Part shown: positions 8,275 through 16,605 of the stretch, one piece after another
Position numbering within the stretch: position 1 is the first letter of the stretch
How the letters are laid out: every line of letters starts with the position of its first letter
Source of the DNA: Syntrophomonas sp.
GTDB lineage: Bacteria; Bacillota; Syntrophomonadia; Syntrophomonadales; Syntrophomonadaceae
Length of the DNA: 54,294 bases
Reading direction: 5' to 3'
Assembly: GCA_016841425.1 (NCBI GenBank)
Contig: JAENZE010000011.1
Location: 1 to 54,294, forward strand
Notes under the pieces: model-generated
The model's database searches: none
Seen by the model: the letters and a program-made list of their open reading frames with translations, nothing else
What the model was told of the DNA's origin: nothing
Made by a program: the position numbers and the translations under genes

Positions 8275-8382
8275 ATGTTTGAAGGAATAAGTAAAAAAGA
8301 ATTTATGGAAGCAGCTGTAGGGGCAGTATGTACTGCAGTAATCGGATATCTGCTGGCGGTAGGTTTCCTGGTGGTTTTTTGA
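8275..8382 (+). CDS. SOS-controlled 35-residue single-span membrane micropeptide
   Basis: ATG at 8275 is preceded by AGGAAGGTG at a proper distance and encodes 35 residues. A short charged head (residues 1-12, containing KKEF) is followed by one long hydrophobic helix (residues 13-35) that runs to the C-terminus. It is the only gene I can see behind the double LexA-box promoter, about 60 nt after the predicted transcription start. The role is unknown. Known SOS-induced small membrane proteins act as division inhibitors (YneA, SosA) or depolarising toxins (TisB), but this peptide has no LysM domain and no similarity to these that I recognise. Confidence 0.75.
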   Translation: MFEGISKKEFMEAAVGAVCTAVIGYLLAVGFLVVF

Positions 8383-8566
8383 TTACATAATGCCCTGTAG
8401 ATCACTTGTTGCAGCCTTTGATATAAGCGTTCGGCCTGTACCGAGCGGTCTCTGATATACAGATTTCCTATGAAGCAAGAAGTTCTTTGAATTATCCGCA
8501 GGGAATGCGGTCACTCCTACCTGCATAGACTTATTAATAGAACAGGATTTGCGTGTTCGAGCTAAA

Positions 8567-8595
8567 TTGAAATATGAATACCGGTGTTTTATACT
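8567..8595 (+). promoter_or_regulatory. Sigma-A type promoter for the DUF4870 gene
   Basis: TTGAAA (8567-8572), a 17-bp spacer and TATACT (8590-8595), 44 bp before the start codon. Confidence 0.65.
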
Positions 8596-8638
8596 GAATA
8601 CATGGGTTCATATAAGCAGGCATCAAGGAGGAAGTAGA

Positions 8639-9022
8639 ATGGACCAGAATGAGCAAGTAAGCCGAAATTGGGCTATGGGATGCCATCTATCAGCTCTGAT
8701 ATTATATCTTGGGATACCTTTTGGCAATATCCTGGGGCCCTTGATAATATGGCTGCTGAAAAAAGATGAAATTCCCCTGGTAGACGAAAATGGCAAGGAA
8801 TCATTGAATTTTCAGATTTCACTGCTCTTATATGGTGCAGTTGCAGTTATCTTAATAGTTATTTTTTCATTGACTATAATATTAATACCACTGGCCGCAC
8901 TACTAGGGATGCTGCTCCTGGTATTCGGTCTGGTTAATCTGGTTATGATAATAATTGCCGCCATAAAGGTCAGCAATGGGGAACAGTTCAGATATCCACT
9001 GACCATGAGATTATTAAAATAA
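8639..9022 (+). CDS. DUF4870-type small membrane protein
   Basis: A 127-residue protein with the DUF4870 pattern: an N-terminal NWAMGCHLSAL helix, a GNILGPLIIWLLKKDE turn, DENGKESLNFQIS, then two more membrane helices and a cytoplasmic tail. The ATG at 8639 is chosen because AAGGAGG is 8 nt upstream and the similarity begins here; the open frame reaches back to 8549 without a ribosome site. The function of the family is not established. The gene is monocistronic, with its own promoter and a hairpin just after the stop. Confidence 0.8.
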   Translation: MDQNEQVSRNWAMGCHLSALILYLGIPFGNILGPLIIWLLKKDEIPLVDENGKESLNFQISLLLYGAVAVILIVIFSLTIILIPLAALLGMLLLVFGLVNLVMIIIAAIKVSNGEQFRYPLTMRLLK

Positions 9023-9033
9023 AAGAAAAATAA

Positions 9034-9063
9034 GAATGGGCTGGCTGATTTATCAGCCCATTC
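9034..9063. terminator. Bidirectional terminator between convergent genes
   Basis: GAATGGGCTG and CAGCCCATTC form a 10-bp stem with a 10-nt loop. On the minus strand the stem is followed by TTATTTTTCTTTT, so it fits best as the terminator of the alcohol dehydrogenase gene; on the plus strand the tail is weak. Confidence 0.65.
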
Positions 9064-9125
9064 TCAAAACATTCCCCTCCATAAATATAATCATTTTATA
9101 TGGAATCAAATTCACCGGAATACAG

Positions 9126-10181
9126 TTATTTTTGATAGGGGGTTACTACCCACTTTAAACAATTTTCTTTCTTCCCGCCAAAAACGTCATAACCTTTTAT
9201 AATACCGTTTAAGGGAGCACGATGGGTGATCAAGTAATTCATGTTGATCTTCCCGGTCCGAATAAGGTTAATTAATTCCGGTATTCTATTTGCATTTACC
9301 AGACCCATTCTAATTGTAATATTCTTAATCCACAACTTGTTCATAGCTAGTGTTTGCGGTTGCTCAAATACGCCCAGTAATGATACATTGCCTCCTGCTC
9401 TAACCGACTCCAACGCCAGTTCATAAGTTCCCTTGGCTCCGACGGCTTCAATAGTACGATCAGCGCCGCGACCACCGGTAAGTTCTTTGATGGCTTCCGG
9501 AACATTTACATTAGCCGGGTTAAGTCCGATATCTGCCACTCCGTTTTTTATTGCTGCATCTAGGCGTGACTGAACCATATCGACGGCGATAATTTGAGAT
9601 GGTCCCCATAACCTTGCGGTAGCCATAGCGCACATGCCAACCGGTCCGGAACCCATAACTGCAACCGTGTCGCCGGGCTCTATGTTAGCATTTTCCGAAC
9701 CCATATAGCCGGTAGACAGTATATCGCCCACAAACAAAACATCTTCCTCGGTCAGGCCTTCGGGAATTTTGAATAAACCCAGATTAGCGTGTGGAACCCT
9801 TACGTATTCGGCCTGGCACCCATCGATCATATAACCGAAAATCCAACTCCCGGTTTCACAATGAGAGTAAATTCCCCGAACGCAGTAGAAACATTCTCCG
9901 CACTGGGTGACGCAAGACACTGCTACTTTGTCACCAACCTTGGAGTTTCTTACTGCCGGGCCTACTTCTACAACTTCCCCAACAAATTCATGGCCAATTA
10001 TCCTGGGGTCCTGCACCTCCGGCATACCACCGTGCCAGATGTGAATATCAGTACCACAGATAGTGGAGGTTGTAACGCGAATAATAGCATCATCGGGTTC
10101 GATGATTTTGGGCATGGGAACATCCTCAAGAGCGATTTTTTCAGGGCCATGATAGACTAAAGCTTTCATTGTATCAGCCAC
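9126..10181 (-). CDS. Zinc-dependent alcohol dehydrogenase (MDR family)
   Basis: A 351-residue cytosolic medium-chain dehydrogenase/reductase. The catalytic zinc site is seen in TICGTDIHIW (Cys and following Asp/His) and IIGHEFVGEV (His-Glu). The structural zinc cysteines are in CGECFYCVRGIYSHC. The Rossmann motif is VMGSGPVGM. The order resembles isopropanol/secondary alcohol dehydrogenases and threonine-dehydrogenase-like enzymes, which oxidise alcohols with NAD(P). The substrate cannot be fixed from sequence. The GTG start at 10181 has GAGGAGG 7-8 nt upstream; an ATG four codons later is an alternative. No operon partner. Confidence 0.9.
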   Translation of the reverse strand: MADTMKALVYHGPEKIALEDVPMPKIIEPDDAIIRVTTSTICGTDIHIWHGGMPEVQDPRIIGHEFVGEVVEVGPAVRNSKVGDKVAVSCVTQCGECFYCVRGIYSHCETGSWIFGYMIDGCQAEYVRVPHANLGLFKIPEGLTEEDVLFVGDILSTGYMGSENANIEPGDTVAVMGSGPVGMCAMATARLWGPSQIIAVDMVQSRLDAAIKNGVADIGLNPANVNVPEAIKELTGGRGADRTIEAVGAKGTYELALESVRAGGNVSLLGVFEQPQTLAMNKLWIKNITIRMGLVNANRIPELINLIRTGKINMNYLITHRAPLNGIIKGYDVFGGKKENCLKWVVTPYQK

Positions 10182-10662
10182 GATAATTACCTCCTCATTA
10201 TTTGATCCATTTCAGATAGCGCAAGTGTATTTATAAATATATTGTTGGTAGTGTTCTTCCTGGTTTATTTAAATTAACTCCGGAATCAGACGGTTATTGG
10301 TTTTATAGCAGGGGACATATTGCCTCCCCCGTTCACCTGTTGAAGTTGGTAAAGAACATTACCTATTTATATAAAGACCTTATGCCACATAATAGAAGTA
10401 CAGCGCTGCAATCTACTACCATGATTCAACATTATACGAGCAATTTCGACAAATGACAATACATTGCGCTAAAGGTCTCTTTCACAAAGAGAAATGGGTA
10501 CAGAAAGATATATTTGTTACATTTGTCACAGGCAGGGGGACAATTAAGTCTTATTTATTTTGCTGTATTATAAGGCAGGTATGCAGAATATATTTATTGA
10601 ATACTATAGTGAGGTTATTTTTGGTAAAGCAGGAATTGATTGATTCATAAAAGGGAGGCAGA
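10182..10662. other. Intergenic region between divergent adh and tdk
   Basis: 481 bp without a convincing gene. It must carry the promoters of both divergent genes, but I could not find a consensus -35/-10 pair. A 65-codon open frame at 10453-10650 has no ribosome site and no recognisable product. Confidence 0.5.
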
Positions 10663-11214
10663 ATGATGGCCAGGATTGAAGTGATATCTGGTCCCATGTT
10701 TTCCGGTAAGACTACAGAACTGGTGAGGAGGCTGGAGAGGTATACTCTGGCTAACAAAAAAGTAGTATTTTTCAAACCGGCTTTGGATTTAAGAACTAAT
10801 AATAAAGTAATGATTGCTTCAGCCCGGCAGGCATTTGGTATAGAAGTATTGACTCTTTATCAGCCAGTAGGTATCGAAGCGGATGTGGTGGCTATAGATG
10901 AGGCCCAGTTTTTCCCGGAATGGATTGTGAATTATTGCCAATCTCTGAAAGATCAAGGGAAAATAGTCATTGTATGCGGCCTGGACATGGATGCCAGACG
11001 ATTACCTTTTGGCAGTCTGGGAAACCTTATGGCTATTGCTGATTCAGTGACCAAGTTAACTGCGGTCTGTGCCTGCGGCCAGGATGCAATATTTACCTGG
11101 TTGAAAGAAGAAATTCCTGAACAGGATGGTAATGTAATCTTGCTGGGCAATCAAGAGAAATATGAACCATGTTGCCGGGAATGCTATAATCAAAAGATAT
11201 CTGTTAAAAGTTGA
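10663..11214 (+). CDS. tdk: Thymidine kinase
   Basis: A 183-residue cytosolic enzyme that phosphorylates thymidine with ATP (pyrimidine salvage). The P-loop GPMFSGKT sits at residues 10-17, the Walker-B-like DEAQFF follows mid-protein (catalytic Glu), then CGLDMDARRLPFGS (lasso) and the zinc cysteines C-x-C (VCACG) and CCREC at the end. Type II (TK1-like) family, normal length. GGGAGG stands 7 nt before the ATG at 10663; a second ATG follows directly. The next gene is 37 bp downstream. Confidence 0.95.
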   Translation: MMARIEVISGPMFSGKTTELVRRLERYTLANKKVVFFKPALDLRTNNKVMIASARQAFGIEVLTLYQPVGIEADVVAIDEAQFFPEWIVNYCQSLKDQGKIVIVCGLDMDARRLPFGSLGNLMAIADSVTKLTAVCACGQDAIFTWLKEEIPEQDGNVILLGNQEKYEPCCRECYNQKISVKS

Positions 11215-11251
11215 TCACCAGGGCTTCAAGTACCAGACAGGAGGTATTCGT

Positions 11252-11932
11252 ATGAAAAAGAAGACAGTAGAAATCGTGCCCGGGGTATACATGATTGGTG
11301 GCCCAGGAGTTAGCAGTGCAGATGATTGTTGCGTATATCTTATGGAGAGCGATGACGAACTGTGTATAATAGATGCCGGTGCGGGTAAGAGTGCCGGGCT
11401 TATATTAGATTTGATAAAAAAATCGGGTTTTGATTTAGATAGAGTTCGCTTTATTGTGATAACTCATGGTCATATTGATCATATCGGAGGGCTAAAGAAA
11501 TTTCGTGAATCATTAAAAGCAGAAGTAATTGCTCATACCCTGGATCTGCCGGCTATCGAAGAGGCCAGACCGGAATTAACTGCCGAGGCCTGGTATGGAG
11601 TCAAATATGAGGGTGTAAAGGTAGACCGAATATTAACTGGAGATGAAAGTTTTAAGCTGGGAAATATTGAGTTTCATTGCTTACATACCCCGGGGCATAC
11701 TCCTGGCAGCATATCTATATATGCAGAAATTGGAGGCAAGAGAGTGTTGTTTGCACAGGATGTGCATGGTCCATTTTTTAAGGAATGGGGTTCTGATAAA
11801 CAACAGTGGCGAGAATCCATGCAGCTGCTGCTCGGTTTAAATGCCGATGTGCTGTGTGAAGGTCATTATGGCATATATTCACCGGCAGACAAGGTGCAGT
11901 CTTATATACAAAGTTATTTGCAGAGGTTCTAG
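11252..11932 (+). CDS. MBL-fold metallo-hydrolase
   Basis: A 226-residue metallo-beta-lactamase-fold protein with the metal-binding THGHIDHIGG motif, an earlier IIDAGAG, HTPGHTPGS with the third histidine, and AQDVHGPF. The fold includes glyoxalase II-like and other hydrolases; the substrate is unknown. The ATG at 11252 is chosen because ACAGGAGG is 8 nt upstream and it starts the conserved MKKKTVEIVPGVY segment. The frame extends back into tdk, but that part has no support. Likely co-transcribed with tdk. It converges with the next gene, leaving 2 bp between stops. Confidence 0.82.
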   Translation: MKKKTVEIVPGVYMIGGPGVSSADDCCVYLMESDDELCIIDAGAGKSAGLILDLIKKSGFDLDRVRFIVITHGHIDHIGGLKKFRESLKAEVIAHTLDLPAIEEARPELTAEAWYGVKYEGVKVDRILTGDESFKLGNIEFHCLHTPGHTPGSISIYAEIGGKRVLFAQDVHGPFFKEWGSDKQQWRESMQLLLGLNADVLCEGHYGIYSPADKVQSYIQSYLQRF

Positions 11933-11934
11933 AT

Positions 11935-12489
11935 TTATCTCCATTCCTCAATCCAAGAATAACTGACCTTCTCCGTACCAAAATCTTTAGCATCAAGCCG
12001 ACTATAATAATTGGCAGTACCAAAATATATGTCCACCCAGTATGGATATTCTGGCCATAAGCCATAGTATACATCTCCGGTGTCCATCACCTGAAAGGAT
12101 GTATATTCTTTTCCCTGTACTTCTACCGGTTTATCCAGATAAAGAGTGGTGCCAAAGGGAATGGATGGTATTAATGGGTTCCCCCCGGCATTAATTGGAT
12201 AAACTGGATGCATTGCCACACCACCGATAAAACATACCTCACCACTGGCAGTTATAGGAGAATAGGCTTCTGCCACATAAGCGGTCGCTTGCTGGTCTTC
12301 AACCGAGAATTTTATATACCACTTGAGATATTCCTCGCCCTGTGGTCGGGTTTCGGATTCGTCAGGTACAGAAGGTTTCTGGCTTATGTTGCTGCGGTAA
12401 TTGGCTATTATTAACGTAGCTGATATAATCAGCAGTATAGCAATAAAGGTAGCTAGTATTACTATTCGCAGATGTTTGGTTTCCAACAT
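11935..12489 (-). CDS. Membrane-anchored 3D-domain protein
   Basis: 184 residues: an N-terminal membrane helix (about residues 9-30), a spacer of ~35 residues, then a 3D (three-aspartate) double-psi barrel domain with GVAMHPVYPI, the IPFGTTLYL strand, and FQVMDTGD...VDIYFGT near the C-terminus. Such domains occur in lytic transglycosylases and in germination or resuscitation proteins such as YocH and YuiC, so an extracytoplasmic role in peptidoglycan turnover is plausible. The ATG at 12489 has GGAGGTG 8 nt upstream; an upstream in-frame start at 12561 lacks one. Confidence 0.75.
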   Translation of the reverse strand: MLETKHLRIVILATFIAILLIISATLIIANYRSNISQKPSVPDESETRPQGEEYLKWYIKFSVEDQQATAYVAEAYSPITASGEVCFIGGVAMHPVYPINAGGNPLIPSIPFGTTLYLDKPVEVQGKEYTSFQVMDTGDVYYGLWPEYPYWVDIYFGTANYYSRLDAKDFGTEKVSYSWIEEWR

Positions 12490-12647
12490 ATACTGCACCT
12501 CCGTTTCCTTACTTTGTGCAGGCGGATGGATATTTATTAAGGGCAAATATTTACTTGTCAACCTCAGCTTGAATAAAAGGCAAACAATTGAAAGATTAAG
12601 ATATAATAGACTATGGAGAAAACCATATGGAAGGGAGTTATCATTAA

Positions 12648-13085
12648 TTGGAAAGCAAAAACCTGGGTATTGAAGATAAATTATTTAATTATATAATTGG
12701 AACTGGTGAAGAGATGCCGTTTTATAATCTGCTGGGGGTAAGGATTAGCGCGGTGGGACCGGGGTATGCGGAATTGAGCGTTACTACTCGCAGAGAACAT
12801 GCCAACCCACTGGGAACTGTGCATGGAGGACTGCTTTTAACTATGGCCGATGGGTCTATGGGCAACGCCATACGCAGCCTGGGGATGATAGGCATTACGG
12901 TAGATTTCAGCACTGCTATGATAGCGCCTGCGCCTTTTGGTGAAGAAATTGTGGCTCAGGGCAGGGTATTAAAAGCGGGCAGAAACATGATATTTGCTGA
13001 ATCCAAAGTATATGCTGGAGATAAACTGCTCGCTGATACCCGGGGTACTTTTTACAGAACCACTGATATAAATATCAAGGAGTAA
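12648..13085 (+). CDS. PaaI-type hotdog-fold acyl-CoA thioesterase
   Basis: 145 residues. The hotdog signature is seen in HANPLGTVHGGLLLTMADGSMG (residues about 48-69), with the conserved His-Gly-Gly and catalytic Asp of PaaI-like thioesterases, followed by ITVDFST and the FAESKVYAGD strands. The enzyme would hydrolyse an acyl- or aryl-CoA in the cytosol; the substrate is unknown. It starts with TTG at 12648, 10 nt after AAGGGAG. It leads a short run of closely spaced genes with the DUF3343 protein (6 bp) and the DinG-type helicase (25 bp). Confidence 0.88.
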   Translation: MESKNLGIEDKLFNYIIGTGEEMPFYNLLGVRISAVGPGYAELSVTTRREHANPLGTVHGGLLLTMADGSMGNAIRSLGMIGITVDFSTAMIAPAPFGEEIVAQGRVLKAGRNMIFAESKVYAGDKLLADTRGTFYRTTDINIKE

Positions 13086-13091
13086 ACTAGC

Positions 13092-13382
13092 GTGAATAGT
13101 AATCTAATGGAAATAAGCAATTATGGTATTATCACCTTTGGCTCCACATCTTATGCTCTTAAAGCAGAAAAAGTCATGAAAAAATTCGAAAAGCCCTTTA
13201 TGATTATCCCTACTCCCCGTGAAATATCTGCCAGCTGTGGATTGGCTATAAAATTAGATCCCGGTTTTTTAGATGAATATTTGCAGATTCTAGCTCGTGA
13301 AAAGGTACCGGTTGAAGAAGTCTATATGATAGAAGAAGAGGGCAGGAAAAAAATACTGCACAAGATATCTTTGGATCAGTAA
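13092..13382 (+). CDS. DUF3343 protein (putative Se/S carrier-like)
   Basis: 96 residues, GTG start at 13092 just after the thioesterase stop, with AAGGAG overlapping the end of that gene. The pattern GIITFGSTSYALKAEK...IIPTPREISASCGLAIK fits the DUF3343 family, which has a conserved cysteine (here in SASCGLA) and has been proposed to carry sulfur or selenium. The biochemical role is not proven. Probably co-transcribed with its neighbours. Confidence 0.78.
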   Translation: MNSNLMEISNYGIITFGSTSYALKAEKVMKKFEKPFMIIPTPREISASCGLAIKLDPGFLDEYLQILAREKVPVEEVYMIEEEGRKKILHKISLDQ

Positions 13383-13407
13383 ACGACAATAAGGGGATTA
13401 AAACAGT

Positions 13408-15489
13408 ATGCCGGTATATAATATGGACAAAACAGCAGATTATTTTCAACCGGGAGGACCCTTGGAGAGGTCTATTCCCGGCTTTGTTTACCGGCAGGAA
13501 CAGGTGTGCCTGGCTGAGGGTATAGCCGATGCCTTTTCCAACAGTGAATTTCTGGTGGCAGAGGCAGGGACCGGAGTTGGTAAAACTTATGCTTATCTGC
13601 TTCCCGCCTTTCTCTGGTCATTAATCGAGAAAGAACGAGTAGTAATATCTACTCGTACTAAAGCTCTGCAGCAGCAGATTATTGGGCGAGATATCCCGGA
13701 CCTGTTGGACGCGGCCTCGCTGGACCTGAAATTTATGGAAGCCAAAGGCCGGGAGAATTACCTGTGCTGGAATAAGTATACCAGTATACTGGCGGGCAAA
13801 CAGAACTTAAATGAGTCCCAGCAGCTGTTTATGACCAGGATTTTAAGCTGGGCCGAAAAGACCCTTACCGGAGATAGAAAAGAGCTGAACATCGGCGCGG
13901 ATCTTATGAAGCACTGGCCTATACTGGCCGCAGACCGCAGGGGATGCCGCAGAGATATGTGTTCTCACCATGAAAAATGTTTTCGTTTAAAAATGATGAA
14001 GAACCTCCATAGAGCCGATATAATAGTGGTGAATCATGCCCTGCTGCTTTCTGATCTCCAGGTCAATAACAGCATCCTGCCGGAGTACAAATACCTGATA
14101 ATAGATGAGGCGCACCATTTTGATCGGGAGTCTTTTGATAAACTATCCTGCAGTTTTTCCTATCTGGAAACCAGCGACCTTTTCAAAGCCTTGTATTTCA
14201 AGGATAAAAAATACGCCCGGGGATATATACCTCATTTAAAGAGTCGATATCCCAATTTGACCGAGCCGTTGAATGGGGCGGGTGAGCTTGTGAGCAGGTC
14301 TATGCAGCTCCTGGATAGTATGTTTTCCATTCTGACCAGCAGCAGAATGGCGAAAGACAGTAATTATTCCATGGTGATAGAAAATCAGCACCTGGAACAA
14401 ACCTGGTTTGTAGAACTGATGGACGATTACCAGGAATGGCAGGTAAACACCCGGATCTTATTAGATAAATTAAGGTCAATTCAAACAGAATTGGGAGGAC
14501 AGGAAGAAGAAGGGGAAATAAGCGGTTTCATTAATGCCCTGCAGGAGTTAGCCGAATATGCCTATTTAATAATGGAAGAAAACATAGACTGTCCGGACAG
14601 CATCAACTGGATAGAATACCGAGATGGTTGGGCTTCTTCATTGGTTTCATCATATATAATGATAGGAGATATTCTTAGAGAACGTTTATACAGCCGCCTG
14701 AATACTGTGATAATGGTTTCGGCAACCCTGGCGATTGAAGAGCGTTTTGATTATTTCCTGGATAAAGTTGGGCTGAACGAATACCTTCAGGATGAACGAG
14801 TGAGAACCTTACTGCAAAGATCACCCTTTGATTATAAGAAACAAGCTGTTCTTTATACGGTGTATAATATGCCGCCGCCTAGCAGTCAGGAACACAGCCG
14901 GTCAGCAGCCAGGGTACTGCCTGATATTATCGAGGCAGCCGGAGGAGGTATACTGGTTTTATTCACAGCCCGCAAGCAGTTGCAGGAGGTATCCGCGAAA
15001 ATCAAACCGTGGTGTCAGGCTAAGGGTATAAACCTTCTGATACAGGACGAAAGCGGAGCATCGGGATTGCTCCTGGAAGAATTTATCGCTAGTAAAGACT
15101 CGGTACTTTTAGGCCTGGAAACATTTTGGGAAGGAATTGATGTTAAAGGAGAAGCTCTGCGATGTGTAGTTATAGTCAAACTGCCTTTCAGATCACCATC
15201 CGATCCATTCTGTATAGCCTCCGATAAACACTGTCGATTACATCGAAGAAACAGCTTCCAGCATTTTATGCTGCCAGATGGTGCTATGCGCTTCAAGCAG
15301 GGAACCGGAAGACTAATCAGGAGTGAGTCTGATCGGGGTGTAGTTGTGGTCTTAGATAATCGACTGGAGAAATGTAATTACGGAAGAATCTTCAAGAACA
15401 GCATACCTATCGTTCAGACGGTATCTCTGCAGGAAAAAGATTTGGGGGCCGAGATACGACGATTTATTGCCGCCGGGGCTGACGATTAA
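13408..15489 (+). CDS. DinG/XPD-family ATP-dependent DNA helicase
   Basis: A 693-residue superfamily 2 helicase. Walker A is in EAGTGVGKTYAYLLP (about residue 50), motif II is IIDEAHHF, and motif VI is FKQGTGRLIRS near the C-terminus. Between motifs I and II lie four cysteines (YLCW, GCRRDMC, EKCF) in the position of the XPD/DinG iron-sulfur cluster. The protein should unwind 5'-3' and help at damaged forks or R-loops. It lacks the exonuclease domain that the Firmicute DinG of Bacillus carries at its N-terminus, so it resembles the shorter YoaA/DinG type. No LexA box is seen upstream. Confidence 0.9.
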   Translation: MPVYNMDKTADYFQPGGPLERSIPGFVYRQEQVCLAEGIADAFSNSEFLVAEAGTGVGKTYAYLLPAFLWSLIEKERVVISTRTKALQQQIIGRDIPDLLDAASLDLKFMEAKGRENYLCWNKYTSILAGKQNLNESQQLFMTRILSWAEKTLTGDRKELNIGADLMKHWPILAADRRGCRRDMCSHHEKCFRLKMMKNLHRADIIVVNHALLLSDLQVNNSILPEYKYLIIDEAHHFDRESFDKLSCSFSYLETSDLFKALYFKDKKYARGYIPHLKSRYPNLTEPLNGAGELVSRSMQLLDSMFSILTSSRMAKDSNYSMVIENQHLEQTWFVELMDDYQEWQVNTRILLDKLRSIQTELGGQEEEGEISGFINALQELAEYAYLIMEENIDCPDSINWIEYRDGWASSLVSSYIMIGDILRERLYSRLNTVIMVSATLAIEERFDYFLDKVGLNEYLQDERVRTLLQRSPFDYKKQAVLYTVYNMPPPSSQEHSRSAARVLPDIIEAAGGGILVLFTARKQLQEVSAKIKPWCQAKGINLLIQDESGASGLLLEEFIASKDSVLLGLETFWEGIDVKGEALRCVVIVKLPFRSPSDPFCIASDKHCRLHRRNSFQHFMLPDGAMRFKQGTGRLIRSESDRGVVVVLDNRLEKCNYGRIFKNSIPIVQTVSLQEKDLGAEIRRFIAAGADD

Positions 15490-15558
15490 AGTGTAACTTT
15501 TTTTAAGGTATTCTCATAGAATGCATAAAGGGGAAGTCAGCTTGAAGGAGGATCCATA

Positions 15559-15624
15559 ATGAGAGTATATTATTTTAAACTACCAGGATTTCTGCGTAAT
15601 TTACTAATGAAGATCTGGGGATGA
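15559..15624 (+). CDS. spoVM: SpoVM-like sporulation micropeptide
   Basis: A 21-residue open frame with a strong ribosome site (GAAGGAGG, 8 nt before the ATG). The product runs MRVYYFKLPGFLRNLL and ends IWG. It matches the layout of Bacillus SpoVM (26 residues): M-[KR]-x-Y-x-x-K-L-P-x-F-L followed by an amphipathic helix. SpoVM lies flat on the positively curved outer forespore membrane and anchors the SpoIVA coat base. The proline that governs its shallow insertion is at position 9 in both. It is five residues shorter than the Bacillus form because the charged tail is absent. It would be missed by most gene finders. Confidence 0.72.
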   Translation: MRVYYFKLPGFLRNLLMKIWG

Positions 15625-15681
15625 TTTAAACATTGAGCATGCACATCAGTATGATAATAACACCTGCAGGGGGCCGGTTAG

Positions 15682-15771
15682 ATGCGAGAAATGAGATTGA
15701 GGGCTGGATTGATACTCATTATAGCCGGGGCCTTTCTGCTTTTAGCTTCTATCCTGGGGAAATTCAATTAG
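15682..15771 (+). CDS. 29-residue single-span membrane peptide
   Basis: ATG at 15682, 9 nt after AGGGGG, with a second ATG at 15691. The product has a basic start (MREMRLR) and one hydrophobic helix (about residues 8-25). It lies between the SpoVM-like gene and a terminator in the same direction. I do not recognise it, and the reading rests on ribosome site, position and hydrophobicity only. Confidence 0.45.
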   Translation: MREMRLRAGLILIIAGAFLLLASILGKFN

Positions 15772-15808
15772 ATTGATTTGCTATAAGACCTGACTATATC
15801 CATTATAC

Positions 15809-15839
15809 AAAAAACGGACCAACATGGAGTCCGTTTTTT
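15809..15839. terminator. Bidirectional intrinsic terminator
   Basis: AAAAAACGGAC, a 9-nt loop, GTCCGTTTTTT. The run of A before and of T after lets it end transcription from both sides (DinG/SpoVM unit and the convergent TIGR04086 gene). Confidence 0.88.
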
Positions 15840-15901
15840 GGTATATGGACAAAAAGTTTGCCGACAGCTATAGAAATATAGACTCTTCCAGTTACCGGGC
15901 A

Positions 15902-16276
15902 TCATATATTCTTGCTCAAACCGACCCCCAGTATCCCGCCTAAACCTCCTGAAACTACACACATAGTTAAGGTCAAAAGAAAAGTTCTCATGCTGATCAA
16001 AGAGGGATTGAACACCAGAGTCGCTATGAACATAAGGATAAAGAACGCTACTCCGATATTGATCCCGCGAAGCAGCCCCTTGGAACCATGGGCTTTACTA
16101 ACATGACAACCCCCTAAAAAGATACTGATTACCATAATCACATTACCCAGGGGGGCGAAAAGAGTCTCTGCCAGTCCGGTATAATAGATGAGCACTGTAG
16201 CCAGAAGGGAAAGCACCACAGAAGCAGCCAGGGCCTTGCCTAACCCCACAAGTTCTATGGACAGGTTCTTAAGCAC
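15902..16276 (-). CDS. TIGR04086-family membrane protein (YrzE-like)
   Basis: 124 residues, almost entirely four hydrophobic helices: an N-terminal GLGKALAASVV helix, a YYTGLAE turn, GGCHVSKAHGSKGLLRGINIG in the middle loop, and a C-terminal GGLGGILGVG helix. This layout and the central Ser/Gly/Lys loop are those of the TIGR04086/YrzE family, of unknown function. GTG at 16276 is chosen, with GAGGAGGTG 8 nt upstream; an in-frame ATG at 16300 lies upstream of that site. Confidence 0.75.
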   Translation of the reverse strand: MLKNLSIELVGLGKALAASVVLSLLATVLIYYTGLAETLFAPLGNVIMVISIFLGGCHVSKAHGSKGLLRGINIGVAFFILMFIATLVFNPSLISMRTFLLTLTMCVVSGGLGGILGVGLSKNI

Positions 16277-16509
16277 AAAAAACACCTCCTCTGTATGCAA
16301 AATATGCTTGTCAACTCCAATTTATTACTGCCTGGCATAAGAAAAGGTGAAAAATGGATATAAAAATGTGACTTTAGATAAAGGAAACCAAATTGCTCTG
16401 AAGATTTATATTAAACACTTCCTGATCCCCCCAGAAAAAATTTCATTTAGAAGAATTATAACCTAATATTGACTCTCCTATCATAAAAATAGAGTATATC
16501 ATTGAAGGG

Positions 16510-16585
16510 GGTGAACCATGGGGACGGTTCTTGCGGTTTGGTAAACCAAGCAAGGAAACCGCAAGAACCGTCCCCATGGTTCACC
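16510..16585. repeat. 30-bp perfect inverted repeat with GGGGACGGTTCT core
   Basis: Arms 16510-16539 and 16556-16585 are perfectly complementary over 30 bp, with a 16-nt loop. The core GGGGACGGTTCT is shared with the REP elements at 32206, 38537, 39496 and 43396, but the ends differ (GGTGAACCAT...). It lies 20 bp before the ZIP transporter start, inside its likely leader, so it may affect its expression. Confidence 0.9.
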
Positions 16586-16605
16586 TGACAGGAGAGGGAT
16601 AAAAT

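Noticed and set aside
10453-10650. 65-codon open frame upstream of tdk
   Set aside because: No ribosome site, no recognisable domain, and it occupies the region where the tdk promoter should be.
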